Shown in pieces: positions 33,033 through 44,900 of a stretch of DNA of 64,000 nt. This DNA comes from Mesorhabditis belari (lineage: Eukaryota; Nematoda; Chromadorea; Rhabditida; Rhabditidae). The DNA is taken from NCBI GenBank assembly GCA_958450365.1, contig CAUEEP010000923.1:1009501-1073500 (forward strand), read 5' to 3'. The position numbers were made by a program, and so were the translations under genes. Position 1 is the stretch's first letter, and every line of letters starts with the position of its first letter. The notes beneath the pieces are model-generated. The model had not been told where the DNA came from and searched no databases. It saw nothing but the letters and a program-made list of their open reading frames with translations.

Positions 33033-33324
33033 GCTGCAACTCCCGGTGATTGTAAATGTCCATATGGATTGAAAGCTTTTTTACGTCCAAGAATGTCAAA
33101 GATGAATTTCTGAAAAAGGATTTCTTGTACTTTGAGTTCTTTTACCATTATTGTAAGTAACGCTTGACAAAGATCGACCGATCGGAAGAGAACCGTCATA
33201 CCGAAATCCGAGAGGAATTCCTGGAGAACAAGAGAACGTCATAGAATTCTTAGCTACCAGTTAAACTGGTCAATTTCTTTCATTTTTCTATCAGAATTCA
33301 GATACTTTGGGGAAAAAGGGGGGG

Positions 33325-33377
<53 letters not shown>

Positions 33378-33392
33378 AAAAAAAAAAAAAAA

Positions 33393-33490
<98 letters not shown>

Positions 33491-33491
33491 G

Positions 33492-33584
<93 letters not shown>

Positions 33585-33602
33585 AAATTTTTTAAAATTA
33601 TT

Positions 33603-33664
<62 letters not shown>

Positions 33665-35515
33665 AACATTGGAAAAACACAAAAAAAAAAAAGGGGTAGG
33701 GGGAAAGGCCCCCTAAAAGGGGGCGGCGGCCCCCCCCCCCCCCCCCCAAAAAAAACCTGTGTCATTCTGAATAAAAGATGCGTTGTGTAGATGCCGGTGA
33801 TCGTTGAGATCACACCGATTATATTCAAAACGAGAGGACCGCTGGAATTTTTTTCATTTTTCGTTTACAAATTAGTTATCAGCAACAAATGGCCACAAAT
33901 TTATTGCTTTTATATCCTGTGATCTTTCAGATTTCAAATAGATATTCAGTCCTGGCTTTGAGTGTACTTTAGACTCTCAAAATGAAGGAAACGCATCCTT
34001 CCTGGTACACGGGACTCTTCATTTTCTCGCAGAAAACTCTTCACGAAGCGAAACCTGCAGAATCGTGCACCAGAAAGGATGCGTTTCCATTTTTGAGGAC
34101 TTTTTTCAGGGCCGGGCTGGCTGATGGTCGACCATGGTCGACTGGCTAAGGGCCTTTTCTCTTAGCCGGGAGGTGAAGGGTTCAATCCCGCCAGCTAGAT
34201 TCTGCGTTTTTTTTTCTATCTATATGGGTTTTTCTACATTTAGGACTTAGTGTTTTTGTATTGTTTGTTACCACACTATTCGTGTAAATGAATGTATTTG
34301 AAACAAACGCCGAGCTGGGGCTGACTCCCTCGATCAACATGATCATCAACGCGATCTGAATGGCGATTCGCACGATCGGCGTCTGCAACACCAACAATTT
34401 CATTCGATTCAAGTTTTTTCTGAAAACGGTGACTCAATTTCGATTTTCATTCTCGCAAATTCTTTACTCTGTCGGTGCGGCACTGGGTAAACACGTCAAA
34501 CAGCAAACGGGAGGAATGCCGAAATTGATTTTTCGCTCACTAAATGGACTAAAGATTAAAAGAGATTATTTAAATGAGATTGCATTTAGATCAACGGCTT
34601 ACTGTAATTTGAGCCATTTCGCGAATTCGGCTGTGCCACCGAAAACGCCGTAGAGCAGCTCGACAAGGCGATAAAGACACAGTACAACGTAACTGAAAAA
34701 AAAAAAAAATTTTTGATATAAAAAAGAAATTTATTAAATTAGAAATTTACCAATTACTTACCGTAAATACTTTAATTGAAGCCCCGGGTTGGTTATATTA
34801 GTTACGTTAGTATTAGTAGGTTATATTTACGGTAGTTATATTAGTTAGATATATTAGTTAGTCCCAGATTTATTAGTTAGATAAACCTTTATATTAAATC
34901 AGTCTTGGATATTCTTAATATTTCTTAATATTGTTTTTTCAATCTTTCAAACATACGTCAACGAAATCGCATAAAGCAAACCGGCGGCTCGCACGAAAAC
35001 ATTGCCCAGCATGCAGAAAATGACAATAAACTAAAAATTTTATTGTTATTGCTTGCTATTGGATACTTTTGTTGGGATAAAACCATCAATTTAAACGAAC
35101 CAACGGAGCGCTGACGAGCAGAGTGACGTCATTTCGATAACTCTCGTCATCAACATACAAAACGATATCCCTCCAGATTTTGATCGTCATCAAAGCGATG
35201 ATGAAAACGATCACAAAGACGACGATTTCGAAAGCGAGTGCATCTTTGGGCATTTCTGAAAAGCATCCTGACGCTGAATTTTGTCGCTAACAAGACCATC
35301 TTGTAAACTTTTCGGATCAAAATTCAATTTTACTCTAGCTTTAGGGTTTAGAAGCCAATCCACCAACCTTTCCACCAAGTGGACACTCCGGGAGCTTGTG
35401 CCAGCGCGTTGCCGGCCATTTTCTGCAGACTTCCCAATTGGGTTGGGTCAATGCCCATCGAGGATAAAATCGACGAGAGATTCATCCCGGGCGGAAGATT
35501 TCCCGGGAAACTCAT
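33033..35515 (-). CDS. Ostalpha/TMEM184-family organic solute transporter, 3' end not found
   Basis: Minus-strand ATG at 35515. Exons read MSFPGNLPPGMNLSSILSSM (35515-35404), then a first membrane helix (ALAFEIVVFVIVFIIALMTI, from 35255), FIVIFCMLGNVFVRAAGLLY (35036-34961), a helix-plus-loop exon (34693-34608), KLLVLQTPIVRIAIQIALMI (34436-34275), VLNIIGVISTITGIYTTHLL (33845-33760), MTVLFRSVDLCQALLTIM (33220-33146), and KFIFDILGRKKAFNPYGHLQ (33109-33033). The LQ.P.VR motif before a helix and the order of hydrophobic segments fit Ostalpha/TMEM184 proteins, multi-pass membrane proteins that in animals move steroids and bile acids. The phase across the exons at 34275 and 33845 does not match exactly. 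A low-complexity tract interrupts the intron before 33220. C. elegans has osta genes; the exact paralogue is unknown. Confidence 0.7.
33316..33748. repeat. long poly-A tract with poly-G/C ends, likely assembly artefact
   Basis: About 340 bases of almost pure A, broken by short AAATTTAAA and AAGGGGAAA interruptions, then GGGGTAGGGGG and a run of 17 C. This mixture of long homopolymers of three bases is not seen elsewhere in the window and looks like low-quality consensus filling an intron gap. Confidence 0.8.
33976..34096. mobile_element. small inverted-repeat element in an intron
   Basis: GGAAACGCATCCTTCCTGGT at the left is matched by the inverse ACCAGAAAGGATGCGTTTCC at the right. A half-copy (ACACCAGAAAAGATGCGTTC) is at 41832-41851. 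Confidence 0.75.
34115..34199 (+). other. tRNA-like sequence, degenerate
   Basis: GGCTGGC at the start can pair with GCCAGCT at the end, and GAAGGGTTCAATCCCG holds a perfect B box. However, the D-arm region is duplicated (TGGTCGAC twice) and the T-stem is one base short. It lies in an intron of the Ostalpha-like gene on the opposite strand. Probably a tRNA pseudogene or SINE. Confidence 0.5.
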
Positions 35516-36168
35516 TTTTTAATGTTCTAAAAACTATTCATCTTATGTGTGACAAAATCAAAACGTTTAGTTATGCATTAAAAATACGACATAAAGTGTA
35601 CTAAAACTAGAGAAAAAAAGTGCCAAAATACTCCAAAATGGTTTTCGATTGGGCCCAGCAGAGGAATTTTCCCCTTGCGATTTGAAGGGAGAGTATGTAT
35701 TCCTCTTTCTCTTTTCCGATTTCAACCTCTCAACCCAACAAAAATTTGGCAGTTCTCTCTTCCTCCCAAATTTTCTCTTTTCTTTCAGCAATGACTTCAT
35801 TTCTTCACCATCTCAAAGCAGTTGAGAGAAAGCAAATGTTTACTCAAGAGTTGTTTCTTTTTGCTCTTTCACATAAAAGATCAACACTATATATCTTAAA
35901 GGATTCGAATTTTTATGATGTCGGATCCAAAAAATGTTGAAGAGGAATGCTTTTAACCCAAACCTTGAAACCCACGAATTGTCCTCGGCCCAACTAGTAG
36001 CTCCTACACACAGCCTTTACAGATCTTCTTTTTCGCATGTAGTCTTTTTTCGATGACTAAATTTTATTTCAGCTATATATTATAAATTACAAATTTAAAA
36101 ATCACAAGGTAGACAAAGTGTAAATTCATAGCACAGAAAGCAACAAAAATACTGTTATATTTTCCCAA

Positions 36169-37740
36169 TCACGCCTTCAGCGAGAGGTCCGAATCGTCGC
36201 TACCAATCTTCTTTCGATTGAACTCGTCGCCGTTCTTCTCTGGTGGGATGCTTATTATTGTGCTGTTATCATCGCATGGGTTGATGTATTCAATCCATCT
36301 AAAATTAAAATTTTAGAATAAAATAAATATACGCCGTACAATTTTGTTGCGACTTCACGAGCAACAGACAAGCCAGCGTGGTATTCAATGAAGCGGAGAA
36401 CGAGCAAACCATCTAAATCAAGTGCTAAATAAGTTTTGCAAAGGTGACTGACCAGACTTCAACACATCCTGAGTAAACCGCTGCATGTAAGCTTCATTAA
36501 AGTCAGGCGCATGCTTTAACCACCTAAAAATTAGGTTAACTAATAAGACGCAAATAAAAAACCCGCCTAAAGACTGCTCTCTCCTTATGTTCTCGTTTCA
36601 AGTAGCTGTAGAAGGCATAGAATGTTGAGACACTAGTGATGATCAAGAGCCCAGCTAAGAGGAACCACAGGAAGACGAAAATCTTCTCGTTGAACATGTT
36701 GAGGATGAGAACGCATTGCAAAGTGTATGGTCTCCAGCCGTGGAACGCCCGCACTCCGAAGTCGCAGTAAGTGACGCGTGGAAACAAGCCCGTCTCTCCC
36801 CAACCACTTCCGAGGAACACTTCATAGACATTCTAAAAGAAGATTTCTTTCCGAATAATAAAACAACAAACCGTTAATCCCCAAAAGATGTTATTGAATC
36901 CAAGGAATGTGCTAAGCACAGACAGTTGAGCAAGTAGGTTGATCACGTAGAGCATTTTCGTGGATAGGTACAAAGCTGTAATGGCGTTTGAGAGGTAGTC
37001 GGCTCCAAATTTGTGATAGCGATCCCGTTGTCGGTAACGATCTCGATCCCGGAGGCCGACGGCTTCAGCGAGAACCGCAATGACATTGTCAATCTAAAAG
37101 AAAACATATTAGAGTTGGTGTAGTAAAGTCATACGTGTTTGGAGCGTTCATCCCGATCTGTCGCCGACCTGGCTTTCTCTGCTGACTGGATGCAACCCTT
37201 CAATTCAATACCTAAGTTTTTTAAAGCTAAAGTCACCGTAGAAGGAGTTACCAAAAAAGCTGACTAGCGCTGTCCAAATCCAGTTGGGAATTAGAAACGC
37301 GATTGCTTGAAGTGCGAGAACAACGGGCACCCATTGATAGTAGGAATGTTGTGGCTAAACAGATTTTAATAACGGCACACTAGTTAAAATAAAAACCTCT
37401 TTTTCTCCAACAAGCTCGTCTCCTTCAAACGCCGTAACATTTGCTTTTTCGCCGGGCAGCGCGGCAAAGTAAGTGCTCTGGACAAGGCAGTAGTCGTGCG
37501 CATAGTCAATCCATGAACCAGGAAATTCGGCCGAGGCCCAGCATTGGATAGGTTTTCCGGTAAATCTAAACCAAGCAATGAAAAAGAAATTGTTCAAAAA
37601 ACTTACTGTTTGGCTGAGACCATGGCGGCGAGAAAGAAGATCACAGTTGCGGCTCCCTTGTAGTTGAGCCGATCGACGGGATCATCGAGCAGATGCGTCG
37701 TCAACTCGAGTTTGTCCAACTTCGGTATCCCGAATAGCAT
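36169..37740 (-). CDS. innexin (gap-junction channel subunit)
   Basis: Exons 37740-37607, 37565-37397, 37354-37252, 37211-37135, 37093-36872, 36832-36563 and further ones to TGA at 36169. The first exon starts MLFGIPKLDKLELTTHLLDD and is preceded by an acceptor, so trans-splicing is possible. TM1 is followed by KPIQCWASAEFPGSW with an extracellular cysteine, then DYCLVQSTYF with the next. The innexin signature YYQWVP is intact, followed by TM2. The loop has GADYLSNAITALYLSTKMLY before TM3. The second extracellular loop carries CDF, and TM4 is FVFLWFLLAGLLII. The tail ends DDSDLSLKA. Four membrane spans and paired cysteines match the family, which forms gap junctions and hemichannels in invertebrates. 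The donor at 36563 does not give a perfect phase with the next acceptor, so one junction needs checking. Confidence 0.93.
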
Positions 37741-37805
37741 TCTAAAGTTAAAAATTAGTATGGGAGAGCCTATTAGAGCAAATTTCTCAACCAAATAAAA
37801 CACGG

Positions 37806-38194
37806 GTACTAACAAACTTCGGGGCCACTTTGACCCGACTTGTTCAGGCCCCATTCTACGCGTTTTTCTAGTCTAGCTTTGCATTTTCTGCGGTCATCAA
37901 ATACGCTTAATCGATTGGCAATATTTTTAGAGTATTTTGAACAATTTTTCACTTTGTTTTTTGCCCCTCTCTTCATTTTCAAGCTTAGCAACATCGCTAA
38001 ACTCGAGGCAACTCAACAAAATATCAACAAAAATTGTTCAAAACTTTCTAAAAATATTATCAATAGATTCAGCATTTTTGAAAAGTAAGAAAAGTAACCC
38101 AAGAAAGAGTATAATAACTTTGGTAAAAAAAAGTAAAAAAAAATACAATTTGACCAAGTCGGGTCAAAGTGACTCCCCTGATGTTTATTAGTAC
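37806..38194. mobile_element. MITE with GTACTAA termini
   Basis: Left end GTACTAACAAACTTCGGGGC and right end the near inverse of it (GATGTTTATTAGTAC). Both arms contain CACTTTGACCCGACTTG or its inverse CAAGTCGGGTCAAAGTG. It lies upstream of the innexin gene. Confidence 0.8.
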
Positions 38195-38342
38195 CAAAAG
38201 GCAACTGGTAAAAGTCGGACAGTCGAACAATTCAGCCGGTTCAACCCTTTATCGTAAAAAGTTATTCTTACAGAAAACATGATTAGTATTAGTTGCTTTT
38301 TACAGAACTGTCCGAGTGTCCGACTTTTACTAATTGTCGTAC
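38191..38342. mobile_element. second MITE sharing the GTAC junction
   Basis: Left end GTACCAAAAGGCAACTGGTA with TAAAAGTCGGACAGTCG; right end CGAGTGTCCGACTTTTACTA up to GTCGTAC. It starts on the last GTAC of the preceding element. Confidence 0.75.
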
Positions 38343-38896
38343 CAAAATACGGAGTCACAGACTGCTAAGGTAGGAATTTTCAAAGTGAAGCTTTTTGAGT
38401 TACGAGTACCGGTTACGGTAGAACGAGACGAAAAGCGGGCGAAAATATCTGCAATTTAAAGCCGCATCCAAAATTTTGTATTTAGACTTCAAACATAAAT
38501 CGGCGCTATTCGTGTTCAGTTTGACAGCTGATTTGTCAAATTCTTCTTCAAATAACGAGTAAATCTTTCAATCAGACAATTAAATTGTTAAAGACACGTT
38601 CTTTGAAGTTTTTTCTCGAATACTTCTCGCACAAGGCACGGCGAAATCCGTCTGGCAGTGTCATTTCAGTCGAATATTAACAAGAAAATTTCCATGAACT
38701 ACTTCAGTTAAAATATACGTTTGCCAAGAATAGATCATGAATTGACCTCAGCCTCCTAAAATTTTGTAAATTGGTAGATGAAAAAAGAAAGCAAAGAAAC
38801 CAGATAAACACAATTTATTTTATCTCCCTATCGAATTTCATTTTGTGCAAGGAAGCGGTGAAGACGAAAAAGTGCAGGAGAAGTGAGATGGACGAG

Positions 38897-39480
38897 TTAT
38901 GGACCCAAGTAGGTGGAGACGTCGTTGCGAGGACGCGTCACTCCCTGGCTGCCAGCTAAAAAGAAACAAATATCAAAGAAAATTGATAAAAGCTTTGAAG
39001 TTTTAAAAATCTACTAGGGAATCAATGACCCAAACAGATTCTATCATTAGTCAGCTAAAAGTTAGTTAATCTAAACAAAAATAGTACCTCCATATGGAGA
39101 GTAGCTGGGTCCACTTTGCTTATTAGATTCACTGGAGGCAGGGTAGGCATATTCCTCACTAAACAAACATAAATCGCAAATTGAGAAGTAAGTTTTAACC
39201 CCAAAAATATAAACCTAAGAACTATGCTTACAAAACTGGTATTGCAAAACTAAAAGTAGGTAACAATTTAGGCATGAACTTTAAAGCTTTAACCTGAAAT
39301 AACAAATTACCAACGAAATGAAGGAAAACGAAATAAAAACAACTAACCAATTCATAAGAAAACAAAGTAAAACAACAAACAACAAACATACCGTGCATAT
39401 CCACCGTTACCTCCTTGATTCTTGTGGACGGTCAATCCATCGTATCCTCCAACGCCCATGTAAGCCGATTTGTCGCCCAT
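38897..39480 (-). CDS. small Gly/Tyr/Ser-rich protein, unknown
   Basis: Three in-phase exons: 39480-39392, 39158-39088 and 38955-38897 (TAA), giving about 73 residues. It starts MGDKSAYMGVGGYDGLTVHK, continues with YAYPASSESNKQSGPSYSPY and ends TRPRNDVSTYLGP. All splice sites are canonical. There is no signal peptide, membrane segment or cysteine. The Tyr/Gly/Ser composition suggests a disordered protein. I do not recognise the family. It is downstream of nothing obvious on the same strand; the innexin lies 1.1 kb further along the minus strand. Confidence 0.7.
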
Positions 39481-39499
39481 TGCAGCGGATTGAGATGTT

Positions 39500-41890
39500 T
39501 AGTCGAATGAATGTTACTTTTCCCTCAAAGTTGTCGCCTTTTATTTGACGCTTAAATGCAAATTTTGGCCTTTTCAAACAATTTGACGCCGTTTATTTAA
39601 ATTTTCGAGTCTCTTCAAGTTCGCCTAAATTCTTTGCTTTACTAATACGCAAATTTACTCCATTTTTCCATAAGGCTATATTCTCCTAGTTATTGAGCAA
39701 GTGTTAATCCTTAAAATAATCCCATCAACTCCAGGTGTGTGTGGAAAGAAATCAATCAGATTGAGGGTAAAAAGAGACGTTGGTGATCATCGACTCTTAT
39801 TCATTTTCTTGAGAAAAGATTTTATTGGACTAGAGAAATGATCAAAAAGAGTCAGGAGAGTCAAATTTTCAGAGCAATGAGAGAAAAGAAAGGAGGGGAT
39901 TTTGTAAAAATGTGGGTCTGAACGAACAGCTGTCACCGATTGGAAAATAACAGGGAAAGGGGATGGGTCAGTTGAATGAAAAGCCGGTCAACAACGATAC
40001 TAAAACTCTTTGAACATATAATATTTGTCTGACTATGAGTATTAGCCCTGTTTATTTTTGATTTAATTGTCAATATGAATAAAAAACGAGATTTGGGCAC
40101 TTCAATGGCTATTTTCTTCAGGGTTTTTGGACCAAAATTCTACCTTTGTAGCAAGAAATCCTGAAAAACTAGCCGTTGAAGTGGTCAAATCTCGTTTTTC
40201 TGTCGTACACCTATTGAAAATCAGACCGACAACAGATCTAATGAGCATTAACAATCATTTTATAACACTAACCCCATATTAGACTTGAGATTGCTTTTGT
40301 TACATGAATCAACTTCAAGTCCCCACTTCATCTAATTTCTCGCTCTTACACATAGCCAAAGTTCATTCAAATCTATCACCAATTTCCTCAAAAAAAACTT
40401 CAGGTTTAAGTAAATGAATCATCAAATTTCTTGCAAAAGCTCAAGAAACAGTTGTTCTCATGGTTAAATTTATTTCTCAACAATTGACTGACTCATGACT
40501 TTCAAAGCAACAGCTGATCTATGAAAAAAGAAAAGTAAATTGGCTAAAGCTGTAGGCTTATCCTTTCGAAAGATTTGGCTATCAAAATCTATTTAATGTT
40601 TTCAAAACTGGTAAACCTGAGCCTTTGTGTAGTCATTTGTACCACTTTTGATTGAGTTGAATGGTGGCAAGCTAAGGCAGTACTGGCTTCCGGCCAATAT
40701 TCACCTGAAAACCGATGTTATCCATATCCTGATTTCAGATCCGACCTTGAGCTCAATTCAATTCCAAACCAAATCGTCGCTTGTTATTTGGGATTCTCTT
40801 TTTGTGATCCACCGGGCATATTTACCGAAGCTTTTTTTCTTGGACCCGGGCTCTCCTTTCCCCTTTTTTTTCTCTCATCTGTCCCTTTTCACCTCAAAAA
40901 CAGTCCCTCTACCCAAGACAAGAGGCTTGATCTGTGAAAGCTCTCACCTCTTTTTTCCCTTCTCGAAATTCTAGAATCTTTTTCTCATTGATTTATTTGT
41001 TGTGATAGATTGATGTTCAATCAAAAGTGGAGCATATTGTTATACTTATTGGATGAATTTTCATATTATGTTCCAACCAAATATAAGGTCTGTAAGCTAG
41101 GACATGACATGTAAGATCAGAGCCAGGGTAGAGACCAGACCCATGCCTAGCCTCTGATGGTACTTTTTGTGGGTTATGTCTATGGGTTATGTCTGTAAGC
41201 CCGAGAAAAAGGATTTGAACAACCCTGCTATAAAATGTATCTAGAGTTATCAAAAGTCAAATTAGAATATTGAAAAACAGTAGTTAAACAACTTTAAAAG
41301 TTCCGATTCTTCTCGGAAATCCGGGTCTTTTCATTGTGAAAAGCTATCATATGCTATCACCCAGTCAATTTGATTCTCTTGGGACTTTTCTTGGGACAAA
41401 GGGTTAAAATAAACCCCGTCAATAGGCCTGCGACCTTGAAACCCCAATTTTGGCTGTATTTTGGCCTCAGGATTTCAGCAAGTCTATACTCCTATCGTTC
41501 TGCAATCCATATACGATTCGTTCAAAGCAAAAAAACACACATCATCATCCTGTCCCTGTTGTACGTTATTAGAAGAAAAAGAGTGAAGGTGGATTTATTT
41601 GCGATCTCTCAAAAATGTTCACGTGTCCCTCTTTTTTTTGACACAAAAGAAAGGGACATCCACCGGTCATCTCATCGTTTTTCCTTTCTCCATTCCATTC
41701 GAAACATTCCTTTCTTATGTTCTTCGATCTTTATTAATCATGCTAACTGAATATACTTTGTGTTCCAAAGTGTAAACGCACCTTGCTGCTCAATTTTCTT
41801 ACAGTAACAGATTGATTGCGTATAAAGAATTACACCAGAAAAGATGCGTTCCCATTTTCGAGCATAAAGTGCATCACTTAATCTGAGCCA
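39500..41890. other. no supported gene
   Basis: Non-coding as far as I can read. It holds an inverted repeat at 40082-40201, pyrimidine-rich tracts and a half-copy of the 33976 element. Open frames near 40648-40974 and 41370-41750 have no coding signature. Confidence 0.45.
40082..40201. mobile_element. short palindromic MITE
   Basis: AAAAACGAGATTTGGGCACT and CACTTCAATGGCTA at the left match TAGCCGTTGAAGTGGTCAAA and TCTCGTTTTT at the right in inverse. Confidence 0.75.
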
Positions 41891-41902
41891 CAACTTTCAG
41901 AA

Positions 41903-44900
41903 ATGGCTGAAAGAGAGCTAGCCGAGAAGTTGGCTCGTCGCTTGGCCCTAGTCGATCAGCCAGAAGAACCACAACCGGTTAAAGAGCCTCCAAAAGCACC
42001 ACCAATGCCACAAGAAAAGGTTTTTATTTATGGAAATTATAACTATATTTAATCTAAAATTTCTTTTTCAGATTCAACCGAATCCCTATATTGCATCGGA
42101 CTCTTCCATCAACATCGACGAGATCATCCACAAAGCGATCCAAGGACAACTCGAAATGAACAACAATGGGAATAAAGAGCAACAAGTGGTTGGTTTTTAG
42201 AGAAAATTAAGATTAATTAAGATTATCTAGATATCAATAATATTAGATTTATCTCTCTTTTCAGCCTCAATCCCCTGTACATCCGCCGGTACCACCGTCA
42301 ACTCCATCCACTTATCTCTCGAGTCCCCTAGCCGCTAAAGAAATCGAGTAAGTTTGGCTAAATGATTAGAAATCTAATATCTAAATATTTAAGTAATATC
42401 TTTATCTAGACTTTTATTATCTAAAAATTATCCAAGTTTCACCGTTTCAGAAAACCACCACCTCCGTTGTGCCTTGCCGATCTCTGCAAAGCAGAGACCG
42501 TCCCAGAGGTTTGGGTTCTTTAAAATTTCCAATAAAAAAAGTTTCTAGCTATTTTCGGCTTTACAATTTTATTGCACATCTATATTTTATAGCTATATTT
42601 CTTCTATCTAAACCCTTTAGGTTGACCCATCAACGGTGAATCGGCGTCCACTGTTTCGCGTCGAGCATCACAAGTGAGAAAATTTGTTGATAATCAAGAT
42701 TTCGCCTATATCTGCTAATGCGTTTTCTAAAAGGCACCGACTTTAGAAAAGTACTGTAATCAAACGGCTAGTTTACATTTAATTAGCCCAATTTTTGGTA
42801 TGATTTGATGAGGAATCACACGGCTCAGTCAATGATACAAAAATTAAGATCGAATGTAAACTGGTAGTTAAGCACGGTAGTTTTCTAAAGTGAATGTATT
42901 TTAGATAACTGTAACAATTCAGAGATCGTGTCGCTTCCCCTTCGAGAACCCTTTTGAAGCAAAACACTGAAGAGACTGAATTGGAAAAGTTTGTTTTATA
43001 AAAGAAATAAGCCAATGTTCTTTATAGAGTTCTAGCCGCTCAACGAAGAAAGAAACAACAACAGGAAGCGGCAGTTGAAAATAGTAAAGGTTCGCTTTCG
43101 GTTCAATACAAAATAGACAATAAACATCTGTCGGTCTTTTTTTTTGCCGTTGACAATTTAAGGTTTTTCGTATTTTTCTCAGCACCAACCCTTCGATTTT
43201 GATTATTTTGACTAACATTCGATGCAGAATAAAATTGCGCATCGAATGATACCAAAATTAGCTCAAAATGTAATATCCACACAAAGTTGTTGGCTAAAAA
43301 CTTAAACCCTACCCATTATGAGCGGGACTTAGCATTTTGCCTCATAAATTTGTATGGATATTACATTTTAAGTTAATTTTGGTATCATTCGATGCGCAAT
43401 TTTATTCTACATCAAATGATAGACAAAATTGAAGGGTTGCTGTTGAGAAAAACACGTAAAGCCTTTAAATTGCGAACGGCAAAAAAGGGACCAACAAATA
43501 TTTATTGTTTAAAGCCGGCTTTCCAGCCGGCTTTAGTTCAAAGTTTTTAGATCCAATTCCATCTCCAAAGCCAGAAACCTCGAAATTTGCCCCGGTGGAG
43601 TTCGGGGAACAACCATTGGAGAAACATCCACCAGTGGTTCTTGTGAAGCCATCACCGGTAAGCTTTATGGATTCTAGTATTATACAGACTGGTTAGGTTT
43701 ATAGCAGATCCATATTTGGAACAAATTTATGTAGACAAGTACGACACTTTACTATAGAGTCTCAAAAAATTGAAAATGAATCCTATTTACTGTTTTTCCA
43801 AGGTTAATTCCACCTTTAACCTTTAAACTCCGAGATCTTGGCATCCTTCCCTCGTTTTAAGAACGCTATAAATGAAATTGATTTAGTATCTCTTGTCTAA
43901 GTGAACTATTCTTGTACCTTATCGTATTCTCATAAAATTCTAGTTTTTTTTTAATCTTTTTCTTTTTTGAAAAAACTTTTACTAATTTTTATACTTTCTT
44001 TTTTCTTTTGTAAATGTCTATACTTTTTTTGAGTTCCTTTTGAATAAAGTAACTATATTAATTCTCTTATATAAATATTGTTTGCCTAAGTTTTGAAGTG
44101 CAAATACCCAACCGTATTGTACACTTTTTCATTACTCTACCAAGCATTACCAACTGCTATCACTTGCAGGCTTTGAGGAATTCTAAGTAACTAGTACTAG
44201 CTAGATTCATAGTAAATTGTCGTACTTGTACAAGACAATACAATATTTAGTTAGCTTTCAAAAAATCCCTTTCCCAGATCCCTTCCTGGGTTGACGTCGT
44301 CGAGCAAACAGCTACCATTCAAACAACTGTCACGCAAAGCACAACTTTAGAGGTACTCTATTTCTTGAAATGTTTACAATAAAAGCTTTTAGCCACAAAG
44401 GACAAGCCCAGAAGTTGAACAGCCGATCCCTACCGTAATCCCTGCAGTAATTCGGCCTCCACCTGAATTCAAGCCACCTCCACCACCACCAATGTCGCCA
44501 AATGCTGTTCCCGAAGTGAATCACGCTACCGTACACTCTTCTGATATTATGGCTACTGTACCTGAGACGGGAAACTCTGAAGATACTGTAGCTACCGTAC
44601 CTCAACTACAGGATAGCACAGAAGAAGTTGATAAAGATACTCTTGTTCAACCTGTTGCTCCAGAGGGTACTGTGGCTGAAGTTAATGGTGCAACTCCTGT
44701 CCTTCCACAAGACACAAGAGAACCTGAAGTTAATGCCGGGACTATTGTACCTGATAATACTGAAGCTACCGTACCTGGGTCTATTGATTCGGTTATCCCA
44801 TCAGACACTTCATCTACCGTACCTGGGTCTATTGGTTCGGTTATCCCATCAGACACTTCATCTACCGTACCACCGCACATCAGCCTTGCCGAGCTCGCAA

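Noticed and set aside
33291..33749. 152-residue minus-strand frame made almost only of phenylalanine
   Set aside because: It is the translation of the poly-A tract, not a protein gene.
44330..44880. Minus-strand frames of 91 and 77 residues over the long proline-rich exon
   Set aside because: Antisense shadows of a long repetitive exon; the plus frame continues across splice sites.
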